Source of the DNA: Campylobacteraceae bacterium
Lineage (GTDB): Bacteria > Campylobacterota > Campylobacteria > Campylobacterales > Sulfurovaceae
DNA length: 64,000 nt
Assembly (NCBI GenBank): GCA_027081065.1
Contig: JALWLW010000019.1
Location: forward strand, 1 to 64,000
Direction: 5' to 3'
In this document: one piece after another, positions 27,301 to 35,262 of the stretch
Layout of the letters: each line of letters opens with the position of its first letter
Position numbering within the stretch: position 1 is the first letter of the stretch
Program-made: the position numbers and the translations under genes
Notes under the pieces: model-generated
The model's database searches: none
The model's input: only the letters and a program-made list of their open reading frames with translations
Told to the model about the DNA's origin: nothing

Positions 27301-28839
27301 AAAAGAAGCACCATATTGTCCACTCTTATTAATTCCTGTATCACCCTTAAAAGTTACTGTTCCATTAGTTGGATTAATTCTATAGAGTTTACTATCACCT
27401 TTGGTTATAGCATATAAAAAATCATCAACTGGATTAAATGCCCAATCATGAATATCTAACTTTTGTGTTAGATGAAAGTCACGTATTTGTGTAAGATAAT
27501 TGGCTGAATTAGGGTCTAAATCAATGACTATGACATTTAAATTATTTTTACCACCTTCTTTTAAGTACATATGTCCATTGTCATCAATATCGGCACTGTA
27601 AGAAGAGAAACCATTTAAACTAGGAACTTTAAACTCTTTACTAACATAAGAGCCATCACTATCTTTTCCTATACGTAAAAGTGTTCCATCTCTTTTTATC
27701 TGGTCGTATCCCCAAATAAAATTATCTTTTTTATTGTAACCTGCTGCATTTAATTTATTAGTACTAAGTGTACTATTATGAAGACTCATTATACCTGTTG
27801 TGAGATTTAAAAGACTTACTTCGGTTGGTACATCATGAAACATAAAGGCTGAATTTTGACAGCTAATAGGTAGTTGTAGCTCTTCATCAACAAAATAAGA
27901 AGCAACCCCACCATAAGGGTCAGCTGTATCTCCTCCTGTGTTTCTTGGATACGTTGAAATGTCAGTTAATACATCGTTAGCTCTACTAACATCACGTCCA
28001 AAATAAGAAAAGCCATAATAGGTTTGATTATGAGATACACCTAAGTCTTCAAGCGTGACAAATGCCATTCCTAAAGCTTCATTGGTTGTTTGAATGTACC
28101 AAGGTTTTCCTTGCTCTCCTGAAGTATTATCCACATAGAACCCTAGGTTTTGATGATATATACTTGTATCATCGGGAAAGTATATGTTTGTCATTCCATA
28201 GCGAATGTTTGAAGCATTATCATAATTTTTATGCACCATAACTAAGGGACCAAAAGAGGTAGGATTATTATTTGCATCAATACTTAGAATAGCAGCAATT
28301 TGAATATAATTATTTCCAGATTTTTCAGTAACAACATGTCCTGCTTTTGAAAGGTCATTTACATTTGATGGAGCAGTAATTCCTTGTGGCGAAATAAAGT
28401 CAACCCTTTCCACATTTTTAGCTGTGTGTCCTACATTTCTAAAAACATCTAAAGCACCAACATTAATAATACGTCCACCCATAACCTTTGCCATGTCACA
28501 GTTCCCATTTGTATTTGGAAAAGAAGCTGCCATTTGACGATTGTTGCCATTAAATTTTTCAGCAAAGAGACCACAAGGTTCTCCTGTAGCATTCACATTA
28601 TTAACCCTTCTGATTTTAACAATAGGTGCATCTGAGACATAATTATAACGATGGTTATTATATTCAAATGCATCAATAACAATGTTTTCTCCTTGACCCC
28701 ACTTATGTTGATGACCCTTAGCCGTATAAATAGCACTAGTAGCTGCTTCTTTATGTGCAAAAATTTTAGAAACTTCACCTTTTGAAAAAGAAAGTGAGAA
28801 GAGAAGAGTTAGCAAAAATAAAAATCTTATTAATATCAT
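21361..28839 (-). CDS. Giant MshQ-like exported adhesin (2492 residues)
   Basis: Secreted multidomain protein with a signal peptide (about 1-19). Regions in order: a unique N-terminal domain (30-320); a propeller-like DUF6923-type region (326-556); Calx-beta (566-683, [16 protein letters not shown] end); a jelly-roll-like domain (700-910); a thrombospondin-type-3 calcium block with [15 protein letters not shown] (911-1064); a second jelly-roll-like domain (1076-1293); a second, nearly identical type-3 block (1296-1453); LamG (1463-1680); Calx-beta (1693-1803); and a C-terminal module shared with the upstream giant (1806-2492), ending in KIAW. LamG plus the F-x-IRP motif of the tail recalls MshQ. 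It overlaps the pilin gene by 7 nt. Confidence 0.85.
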   Translation of the reverse strand: MILIRFLFLLTLLFSLSFSKGEVSKIFAHKEAATSAIYTAKGHQHKWGQGENIVIDAFEYNNHRYNYVSDAPIVKIRRVNNVNATGEPCGLFAEKFNGNNRQMAASFPNTNGNCDMAKVMGGRIINVGALDVFRNVGHTAKNVERVDFISPQGITAPSNVNDLSKAGHVVTEKSGNNYIQIAAILSIDANNNPTSFGPLVMVHKNYDNASNIRYGMTNIYFPDDTSIYHQNLGFYVDNTSGEQGKPWYIQTTNEALGMAFVTLEDLGVSHNQTYYGFSYFGRDVSRANDVLTDISTYPRNTGGDTADPYGGVASYFVDEELQLPISCQNSAFMFHDVPTEVSLLNLTTGIMSLHNSTLSTNKLNAAGYNKKDNFIWGYDQIKRDGTLLRIGKDSDGSYVSKEFKVPSLNGFSSYSADIDDNGHMYLKEGGKNNLNVIVIDLDPNSANYLTQIRDFHLTQKLDIHDWAFNPVDDFLYAITKGDSKLYRINPTNGTVTFKGDTGINKSGQYGASFFDKHGFFYVYNNQGGIYQIDVQNSAEAVLFSNTDAVNKNDGAMCSDVEVIQPPKLYISNEEIEEGNSGTKNLEFTVALDKNSNSNVTFDYQVFDGDSNTVIKNATAPSDHTNISGSATLSGDTQTYTILVPIIGDEVVEDDEKFKIVISNIQGAIVGNATATGTILNDDSAISWGTPTDLDEDNDGILDEIEFGDYPNLVQNPSFETDDCMDATRFPNAFTGRDGTFLGDDYNNNQIANWNYTSNIDCWVEGNSFALTDYGTQYIDLQGNLKVYGSGSEKIVAQNHLTQTITTIPGKTYRFSFWWGEDVGHKVGEPIVFTMKVIDATNNTMLSNETLRETAGGREQFEYAGPNTWYNYEAFFVATSSETKLDFSATPPAGNLSAGADIDMVSVKEVADHDEDGVPDFLDLDSDNDGIPDNIEAQSTQNYIKPNKVFDANGVDTAYTSGLIPVDTDGDATADYLDLDSDDDGIFDIEESGLGNNDADGDGRTNAPIGVNGLDNSATHEHNDTLTDVNGMAYENSQFKLQDTDNDTSLNGSSATPMGVDFDYRDNVITSNVTDLDQDNDGILDSIEYGSCSEGIQTLMSFDDFGTGGRTTTPYTTYCYEDGSGSDISCQVDKGITYWEGNSNVNDGEYAIVQHPNPDASSFGTWSQIGDHTGNDAGRMMVVNASLQPDEFYRRTYSVIPRANMTVDLWILNVVKAGSNIILPNISFKLENMNGEQVGEIINTGDIPENSVWNHYTLSINPEGNSQIQVVLANNAPGGGGNDLALDDIRIRQTFCDNDGDGIADYLDLDSDNDGIPDNIEAQSTQNYIKPNKVFNDAGVDTAYANLLNGGLTPVDTDGDGTADYLDLDSDDDGIFDIEESGLGNNDSDNDGRTNEEVGENGLDNSNTHEQDDSIDDVNGMAYENSIFTLKDSDNDTQADGSNATPMSVDFNYRDNNSFNLINLVAEYRFDECYWNGTEGEVKDSSGNNLHGTAKGNANTAEDGEIGRTAYFDGDNDFVEIPNNEKIQLNADASWSLWINPEDITKGRQGLLFKHYNNEFELIMEPNGYISFYHGDGAWEEMIEPRNARVIQGQWNHVVITRDNSTKTLAWYINSQKIGTYTYTKEPLVSNKILTIGVRNSYKAYGFKGKIDEVKLFNSTLSDETIQKIYENENAGKNWNALTDEAPREAEGCIVPPRVSIDDITKKEGDSGTTEFTFVVSLDSSSPMATNVSYNLSDGTAIVIDDYLEQNGLITFNAGETQKTITVEVVGDKLIEDNEDFYVNLTLPSTLIFEDDQGVGTIINDDAPKLSIERTNSNTVNNDTEENRKSFYTQISGRDFNYAIVSYEEKNLYAIEDITVKIELIDKNSTTIHDVIYGTTYLYLSDERSRFNQTAIDDLAIQRATRNAIFKISYLLDENGTLIHGQYNNEADYNTKKYTNNNQETYGYSDNFAIRPASYRINIMDKDENNNTVSYRINNQDINTPLNLVAEHDYKVEIIATKYNSQNRALNYGQIEYEELNASLVFEDKIACNDTNEHKLNYKFIDGNVTKPFSHDNNGAYRLTILDNNWTAIDMNGGCILDDASISVDGNSKSGCNISSNLDSTHHDIELKFHPYIFDINNTLSNIHNNKDYLYMSDLNTSTAMAVQLDSIIKALGEKGKVLSNFTTSCIEDDISLPLGLNFSFLSDEGESNRTEYTIPKTIKNSISKERTKIIPQQIVQFNTKINQANESTINSNTVTPLSDLNISREFLDENNGTMSVSILYNIERFFNEPSNPIKVNFVSLDLNVSKFEAKREGENKIPKASGEINKTKVFYFARVASYLEHYPETNKNSINTPLFVEVYCRTNDITQDWCRETMQLDEHNITENGLKTSNGWYLATEHDSTTEGVVSNLESNTTKITTNYIEVNGDMNEIKTSHVADKITEKVTAEIQITTNEWLKFKLNPSYFVTMTPVGGMTGISPNADGDIGYNLMRDNNGSLNGMIEHNGKIAW
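24480..24951. repeat. Duplicated type-3 repeat block, copy 1
   Basis: This stretch of the giant gene is nearly identical to 25647-26105. Each copy encodes a thrombospondin-type-3 calcium-binding block with [10 protein letters not shown] and [19 protein letters not shown]. This copy carries a 12-nt (four-codon) insertion relative to the other, in the [15 protein letters not shown] region. Confidence 0.8.
25647..26105. repeat. Duplicated type-3 repeat block, copy 2
   Basis: Partner of the block at 24480-24951, about 1.16 kb away. Long runs are identical at DNA level, for example the part encoding [20 protein letters not shown]. The jelly-roll-like domain between the copies differs from the one beyond this copy, so the duplicated unit was probably jelly-roll plus calcium block, with divergence of the former. 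Confidence 0.8.
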
Positions 28840-28995
28840 TATTTAAATCCTATTATTAATATATAATTAATAATATAATATAAAAACTCTACTGTAGCAA
28901 GGTTTAAAATATTAAAAAATACATAAAATTTAAATATAAATTAATTTATTAATAATAATTTAAAATATTAAAACATAAATTACTTACTCCTTTTA
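28840..28995. other. Very AT-rich gap between the two giant genes
   Basis: These 156 bp are almost pure A and T. They contain a 15-bp direct repeat (TTTAAAATATTAAAA at 28903-28917 and 28959-28973) and several overlapping TATA-like sequences on the minus strand. The second giant gene may therefore have its own promoter or an H-NS-like silencing site. An AGGAT ribosome-binding site lies about 8 nt before its ATG. Confidence 0.4.
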
Positions 28996-31900
28996 TTACC
29001 AATTCATTTTGCTAGATGAAGTAGTTTGAGGGGTTATTTCTAGAAGGTGACCAGTTTTACCAACACCTGTCCAAGAACCTTTTGCATTAATACATTTTAG
29101 TGTATATTCTGAGGGATGAAACTCTAAAACAGGGTTAGTATTAATTGTAATAATTGAACTAGGATTAACACAGTTATTAAATTGAGGCATAACCATATCA
29201 TTTGATCCTTGATCTAGCATAATATTATTATTTACTCCTACTATAAGATTCCCATTTTCTCTAATGCTAAGTTGATCTGGATTATCTATGAGTCCTGTAA
29301 CATTACCATCTAATTGTCCATTATGATTACTAGAAAGATGCCATCCATCTTGATCTTTTGTTGTTCCTAAAGCATTACTGTTAGTTAATACATTTCTGTC
29401 TTCACAATAGTTTTGAATATTTGTTTTACAGAAAAAGACAACATGTAAAGGAGTCCTAATAAGAGGATCATTACTTATATTTACTGCAGGATACTCATTG
29501 AACTTCGAGACTACTTTTGCAAAGTAAAAGTTTTTAACATTGTTTGAAAAGTTAGTAAACCCACTTGGTGTGTGTATATTCGATATAATATTGATTTTAT
29601 CATAAGCTTTAGAGTTCGCATCATTTGAACTTACTTCGATACTATTGAATGTTATTTCAATAGGATTAATAGGTTCACTTAAGTGTTTATTTAAGTTGTA
29701 TCTCATATCAAGTTCTACCGTTCCATTTTTTTCATCTAAAAACTTGTCTGGGGTAATGGTAATTGAACCATTAAGAGTATTTAAGGCTTGATTTAGTTCA
29801 CTAGTTGGGTTACTAGAGCTTGAATTGTAATTAATATATCTAGAAAAATTAACATTAGTGCCTAGGATAGTTTGTATTTGTTGGTTAGTCCCTTCAATAG
29901 ATAGACTAGTAGCATTTAGATCTAACTGAATATCTTTTGCGACACAGCCAGTCGTAAAGTTTTCAGTTGTTCGATTATTCTCATTTTTGGCTAGAACTTC
30001 TCCTGTGAACTGTACAGCAACATTATGATAGTTATTATTGAGTTCAGACATATAGATAAAATCTGGATGACCACTATCTGGTAAGGTTTCTAAGAGAAGA
30101 TTTACTTCAAAATGATCAGGTTGAAAGTAAACATTTATGTCACTAATTTGTGAAATATTACAGCCTGAAGGGCTATTAAAATCTGAAGATGTTGAAGCAT
30201 CGTTACTTATACAATCTCTACCATTTTGGTCAACAGTTGTCCATGTACTGTCTTCTATAATATTAAATTGATATTCTCCCACATAAGGATTAGAAAAATT
30301 ACTATCTCTATAAATTCCATTGTTTAAAGTAATACTTTTATTTTGGTCACTGTTATTACGGCAAGTACCAACAGTGTTAAATTTTAGATTTCTATTTACT
30401 GTAGCATCGTATCCTTCTGCAGCAACAAAAGCAGGATAGTTTATAATATATTTTGTTGCTTTTACACTTAAGTTGTAGTCATCATATCCAGCAGCAAAGT
30501 TGATAGGAGTAGGAGTATTGGAGTTAACTCTTTCTTGTGCACCATCAGCAATACTTACGTAAAACTTTTCTGGACGAATTGAAAAATTATCTAAAGCGTA
30601 ATCTCTACGTATTAGAGGACATAAAGAGGGGGTACTAAGACAATCTGCTTGAATAATATTTCCATTTGTATCAACACCATAGCTTATGGCAAATCTTGCA
30701 TTCTTTGTAGCAGGAAGTGCTTGTAAATCTTCTGCAGGAATTGTGACATCAATTCTTTTTAAAAGAGGATTGTCTAAAATATGGGCAGAACGTTGATAGA
30801 GTGTTGTATTTGTGTCCATGTCTACTAATTCTACTTTTATACTTATATTGTCTATCTCTTTTTCTGCAGACATATCTTCTTCATAAAAAACAATAGAGTA
30901 GTCAAAGTCTCGACCTACTATTTGTGTATACCAAGCATTACGCTCAACACTATTGATAGTCTCGCTTCCACTATTGGTTCGTTCAATATTAAATTTTCCT
31001 CTTAATGGTTGAGAAGCAGACCCAAACTTAATAGCATAATCTTCAACTTCTCCATCTATGGCACTCTCTTCAAAATCAAGATTAGCAGTTGATGAGTATC
31101 TAAATCGTATATAGGTTAGTTGGTTTTTAGTCACAGTAGAAGGGATATTAAATGAAATAGTATGCGTACCAGCTGTGAGTGCTTGTGCTGTAATGATTTT
31201 ATCACCAACAAAATTACCATCAATTCCAAAGTCAAGCCATGCATTTAAATAACCATCTTTAGAAACAGTAATATTTAGTTCTTGTGTTCCATTTACGTCA
31301 AAATATGAACCATTAATATCACTACCATCTACAAAAGTAATACCATCTTCATCATCAACTCCATTACTATCATCACCATCAGCATTTATGCTATCAAAAG
31401 GGTTAATATCATGGTCAATTTCACTTCCCATGAAAATTCCATTAGCAATGTTATGTTTAGGCGAACCATAAGAACTAGGGGCATCTCCATAATCATTAAA
31501 TATTAAAGCAGCTTGTAAACAGTTTGCTCCATCATTAAATGAGGCTTGTTGAGAATTAGATAAAAAGAGTTTATTACCCGTTGTTAAATCAAATTCAAAG
31601 AAACCATTTCCTTTACTGTCATTAGCGAAGAAACGACCATTTTTATCTGAAAAAGTAGAGTCAAACTGATAGCCTGTATGGGCTGAACCAATAGCTGTAA
31701 CCACTCCTGTAAGCACATCAATTTTGACAAGTTCTCCCCCATCAATAATCCCATGTAAGTATTTACCATCAGGAGTAAAAGAGAAGTCTAGTAGTGAAAT
31801 GGCTCTACTTAAATTAATATCACTAACCGTTTTATCTGAAAGCTTAATTTTAAAAATTTTATCATAATTTTGACCTGGACCCGACACGTAGTATTCATCA

Positions 31901-34434
31901 CCATAAATGGCACCTGCAAAGAGTTGTTTTGTGCTTAAGAAGTTAGGTAAACCTGTAATATTTCCTAAACTAATAACTTTCCCTGTTTTTGTTAATTTTA
32001 GAAGTTCTTTAAAATAGAGTCCAAAAATATAGTTACTAGTGTTAACATCTCCACTATCGGCATAGGCAAGAGCATTGTAAAGTTTAGTCTCACCAGCATC
32101 ATCAACAACATTAAATGCAAAAGGATTTTGCGTAGTATCAATTTTATGTAACCACATCTTTCCACTTGCTCCAGAACCTCTTTTGATGGAACTAGAGAGG
32201 TACATACTAGAGTCACAAACAAAAGGGTCTTCACTATGGGCATCATCATTAAAAATTATAATTTCAATAGAGTTCTCAGTTGAGAGTGTTAAGCCATTTG
32301 GATTTAAAAGTTCAATATAAAAGCTTTCATTAGGCTCTATATTTGTATCACCTTTTATTGTTACTGAAAACTCTTTTAAATATTCACCTGCATTAAAAGT
32401 TACTGTTTGTAATGGAATTTCTTGATAGTCATTGTCTATAACTTCAGCTGAACCATTTACAGTTCGATATTGAACTGTTACATTATCTTCTGTAGTATTG
32501 GTATCGAGTTGAATAAAAAATGTAAGATTCGTATCACTAGTATTCCCCTCATCAATTTCTAATATGGGTGCAGAGATAGAGACTTTTGAAAAATTACCAT
32601 CATCATTAACAATAATTCCCACAGGGCTTCGTGTGCCTGAAGTACTTAAATTCTGTTCATTAGTAATGTAGATATTAAACCGTTCATCATTTTCTATTTT
32701 TGTATCTCCATTTATTTGGATAGAAATAGTAACATTAGTCTCACCTCCAGAAAAAACATGCGTGGTAGTAGGAACAGTAATATAATCGCTTCCATTGGTA
32801 TCTATGTGCTGAGTATAGTACTCAAAAGATGAATTTGGAAAAGCAGGTTTATCCAGTGTAAATGTGAAGTCTAAAGTTTTTTGACCAACATCACCTTCAT
32901 CAATGCTCCAAGTGTCTTGGTCAACCGACATGATAGGGTAAGAGCCGTCATCATTTAGAATATGACCTTTAGCTGTGTGACCATAGACTCTAAGGCGTTG
33001 TTCATTTGTAATTCTTAGATTGAAAATTTCATTATCTTCTATGTTTGTATCGCCATTAACTTTAATGGAGACAGTCACATTTCTATCTCCTGTAGGAATA
33101 TTATAGGTTGTTGAAATAGGAACATAGTCATTACTCTCATCTGTATTTACATCTTCTGTATAGTAATCAAAAGATGCCCCAGCAACAGCCGGTGCATCAA
33201 GGGTAAAGGTAAAGTCTAAATTACGTTGAGAACTGTTTCCCTCAACAACATAAAAATCAGTAGTACTCATGTCTGAACCAAAGCCCATTCCTGGGTATTC
33301 TCCATCATCATTGATAATCTCTGCTTCAGAGTAACCAGCACCAATAATAAAAGAACTATTAGAAATAACCAATCTTACATTTTCATCGTCTTCTACTTCA
33401 TTATCTCCAATGATTGGAATATTAATAAGATGTTCGCTAACACCTTCTTGAAAAGTAACGGTATTATTAATAGTTGTGTAGTCATCTCCTGCTGTTGCAG
33501 ACGTAGAAGAACCATCTTGTGAAGTATAGTCAACCGTAAAACTTGGTTCTCCTATAGGGAAATCTTTTGTTAAATAGATTTTACATTGAATATTATTACT
33601 ATCACCATTGTTTCCCTCATTAGAATCATTACACGAAACATCAACTTTTATGGCATCATCATCATTAATAGTTACGATAGCTTCACTATCGGTAACTGTT
33701 CCTACAGAAATAGAATCAATAATGATTTTAAAATTTTTACTAACTTCAGGAGTAAAATCTCCTTTAATGGTTACAGGAATAGGCACACTATTAACACCAG
33801 CTGGAACATTAATAGTATCTGTTATACCGACATAATCACTACCTGAGGAAGCAGAAGCATCTTCAGTATGGTAGGTTAGGGTTAATGCAGATGGCGTATT
33901 TTGATTAAAATAGGCAGTTACTTGAATGGGTTGGTCATCATCTGTTTCTGTAACACTTTTATTATAAAATCTATCAAGTTTAAAGGGTTGTGCATCATCA
34001 TTAATTATTGTTCCTACAGCTTTTCCCGTTCCTGAAACAGCATAACCACTGGTATTTGTACTAATTTGTACATAAAAATATTCATCAGTTTCATAAATAG
34101 CATCATCTAAAATATCAATTTCTATAGTTTTCGATGTTGTACCTGAATTACTAAAAAACCATATTGCAGGAGTAAACATGTCTGCACTATCTTTAGCTAT
34201 ATAGTCATTGTTCACTACCTTAGCTGTTCCATCTATGGTTTCAAAACCAATTCGTACAGGAGAAAAAAAAGAAAGAGGAAGAGCATCAATAGTAACGGTA
34301 AAAGTCATCTTTCCTGTTGATTCATTGGCTGAAGCATTTGAAATAGTTATGTAAGTAGTAGCTTCATCAGCATATAAAAAATCTGACAAAGAGAAAGTCA
34401 ATAATAGAAATAGTTTTATAAAAGTTTTAAACAT
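28996..34434 (-). CDS. Giant Calx-beta/GEVED exported protein (1812 residues)
   Basis: Secreted surface protein. The signal peptide starts at the ATG at 34434 (MFKTFIKLFLLLTFSLSDF); a GTG at 34464 is in frame but less likely. It carries six tandem Calx-beta repeats (about 28-735), each with an E-x-N/D-E motif and most ending in NDD. A DUF6923-type propeller (739-975, with KIDVLTGVVTAIGSA) and a GEVED domain (979-1135, LDFGIDGNFVGD and DGEVEDY) follow. The C-terminal module (1139-1812) is homologous to that of the other giant, with DNFSIRPEKF, CxxxDIQLDL and FLDEKNGTV. It ends in KMNW. It heads the pilin-like cluster and diverges from bamD. Confidence 0.85.
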   Translation of the reverse strand: MFKTFIKLFLLLTFSLSDFLYADEATTYITISNASANESTGKMTFTVTIDALPLSFFSPVRIGFETIDGTAKVVNNDYIAKDSADMFTPAIWFFSNSGTTSKTIEIDILDDAIYETDEYFYVQISTNTSGYAVSGTGKAVGTIINDDAQPFKLDRFYNKSVTETDDDQPIQVTAYFNQNTPSALTLTYHTEDASASSGSDYVGITDTINVPAGVNSVPIPVTIKGDFTPEVSKNFKIIIDSISVGTVTDSEAIVTINDDDAIKVDVSCNDSNEGNNGDSNNIQCKIYLTKDFPIGEPSFTVDYTSQDGSSTSATAGDDYTTINNTVTFQEGVSEHLINIPIIGDNEVEDDENVRLVISNSSFIIGAGYSEAEIINDDGEYPGMGFGSDMSTTDFYVVEGNSSQRNLDFTFTLDAPAVAGASFDYYTEDVNTDESNDYVPISTTYNIPTGDRNVTVSIKVNGDTNIEDNEIFNLRITNEQRLRVYGHTAKGHILNDDGSYPIMSVDQDTWSIDEGDVGQKTLDFTFTLDKPAFPNSSFEYYTQHIDTNGSDYITVPTTTHVFSGGETNVTISIQINGDTKIENDERFNIYITNEQNLSTSGTRSPVGIIVNDDGNFSKVSISAPILEIDEGNTSDTNLTFFIQLDTNTTEDNVTVQYRTVNGSAEVIDNDYQEIPLQTVTFNAGEYLKEFSVTIKGDTNIEPNESFYIELLNPNGLTLSTENSIEIIIFNDDAHSEDPFVCDSSMYLSSSIKRGSGASGKMWLHKIDTTQNPFAFNVVDDAGETKLYNALAYADSGDVNTSNYIFGLYFKELLKLTKTGKVISLGNITGLPNFLSTKQLFAGAIYGDEYYVSGPGQNYDKIFKIKLSDKTVSDINLSRAISLLDFSFTPDGKYLHGIIDGGELVKIDVLTGVVTAIGSAHTGYQFDSTFSDKNGRFFANDSKGNGFFEFDLTTGNKLFLSNSQQASFNDGANCLQAALIFNDYGDAPSSYGSPKHNIANGIFMGSEIDHDINPFDSINADGDDSNGVDDEDGITFVDGSDINGSYFDVNGTQELNITVSKDGYLNAWLDFGIDGNFVGDKIITAQALTAGTHTISFNIPSTVTKNQLTYIRFRYSSTANLDFEESAIDGEVEDYAIKFGSASQPLRGKFNIERTNSGSETINSVERNAWYTQIVGRDFDYSIVFYEEDMSAEKEIDNISIKVELVDMDTNTTLYQRSAHILDNPLLKRIDVTIPAEDLQALPATKNARFAISYGVDTNGNIIQADCLSTPSLCPLIRRDYALDNFSIRPEKFYVSIADGAQERVNSNTPTPINFAAGYDDYNLSVKATKYIINYPAFVAAEGYDATVNRNLKFNTVGTCRNNSDQNKSITLNNGIYRDSNFSNPYVGEYQFNIIEDSTWTTVDQNGRDCISNDASTSSDFNSPSGCNISQISDINVYFQPDHFEVNLLLETLPDSGHPDFIYMSELNNNYHNVAVQFTGEVLAKNENNRTTENFTTGCVAKDIQLDLNATSLSIEGTNQQIQTILGTNVNFSRYINYNSSSSNPTSELNQALNTLNGSITITPDKFLDEKNGTVELDMRYNLNKHLSEPINPIEITFNSIEVSSNDANSKAYDKINIISNIHTPSGFTNFSNNVKNFYFAKVVSKFNEYPAVNISNDPLIRTPLHVVFFCKTNIQNYCEDRNVLTNSNALGTTKDQDGWHLSSNHNGQLDGNVTGLIDNPDQLSIRENGNLIVGVNNNIMLDQGSNDMVMPQFNNCVNPSSIITINTNPVLEFHPSEYTLKCINAKGSWTGVGKTGHLLEITPQTTSSSKMNW

Positions 34435-34550
34435 AATAGGATCACCATAAATTAATTTAATCACATAATATCATTTTTAAAATTAAAATATAGATTTATA
34501 GTTTAATTTTTAATTTATGTTTAACTATTTAAGTGATGAATATAGCCATC

Positions 34551-34556
34551 TATAAT
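34551..34556 (+). promoter_or_regulatory. -10 box for bamD
   Basis: A perfect TATAAT lies 46 nt before the bamD ATG in the 168-bp divergent gap shared with the giant gene. Confidence 0.45.
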
Positions 34557-34602
34557 AGACTTTGAGGTATTATATTTTTTAAAATTAGATATAAGGTTCA
34601 TA

Positions 34603-35247
34603 ATGGATATTAAACAAATATTTGTAGTCTCTATAACTGTACTACTCTTTTTAGCATGTTCTGATAAAGATGCAGTTAACGAATATGATAAACCAGCATT
34701 AGTTTGGTATGAAGATATTATTAAAGAGATTGCTACAGTTAATTTAGATAAAGCAGATAATCTTTATATTTCACTTAAAAGTGAACATCCACGCTCACCA
34801 TTACTTCCTACAGCTACTATGATACTTGCTAATGCACATATGAAAGACCAAGCCTATATTATGGCAGATTATTATTTGGATGAATATTTAAAAAAGTATG
34901 CAATTGGTGCAAAGATAGAACAGGCAAAATTTTTAAAAATAAAAGCAGCATTTTTAGGGATTAAAGATGTCAATAAAGAGCAAAAATTAATGATTGATAC
35001 TTTAGATGAGGTAGATAAGTTTGTTCAAGCTTATCCTAATTCTATTTATTTACCTGTAGTCTCTACGGTTAAAGTGCGTTTACATATGTCTCAATATTTA
35101 TTGCATGAAAACATTGCAAGTCTCTATAGTAGATTAGGTAAGGAAAAAGCAGCAGAAATTTATAAAAATAAAAATGCTCATTCACCTTTAAATATGGCAG
35201 ATATTAAAGCACCTGAAATTGGCATTATTGATGCTATTTTGAAATAA
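34603..35247 (+). CDS. bamD: Outer-membrane assembly lipoprotein BamD
   Basis: Lipoprotein partner of BamA that helps insert beta-barrel proteins into the outer membrane. The lipobox LLFLAC gives a lipidated cysteine at residue 19. The body is made of TPR-like helical pairs (WYEDIIKEIATVNLDKADNL, AYIMADYYLDEYLKKYAIG, ARVP-like YPNSIYLPVV). The length of 214 is typical for the phylum. lon follows 15 nt later, an order I recall from C. jejuni (Cj1074c-Cj1073c), supporting the call. Confidence 0.88.
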   Translation: MDIKQIFVVSITVLLFLACSDKDAVNEYDKPALVWYEDIIKEIATVNLDKADNLYISLKSEHPRSPLLPTATMILANAHMKDQAYIMADYYLDEYLKKYAIGAKIEQAKFLKIKAAFLGIKDVNKEQKLMIDTLDEVDKFVQAYPNSIYLPVVSTVKVRLHMSQYLLHENIASLYSRLGKEKAAEIYKNKNAHSPLNMADIKAPEIGIIDAILK

Positions 35248-35262
35248 AAATGAAAGAGATAG

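Noticed and set aside
24052..27417. Many antisense ORFs of 60-90 codons inside the giant genes, some rich in histidine
   Set aside because: They are shadows of asparagine/aspartate-rich repeat codons on the other strand, lack ribosome-binding sites, and overlap a coherent multidomain frame.
34434..34464. GTG at 34464 as the start of the smaller giant
   Set aside because: It would put ten residues before a good signal peptide; the ATG at 34434 begins the signal peptide directly.
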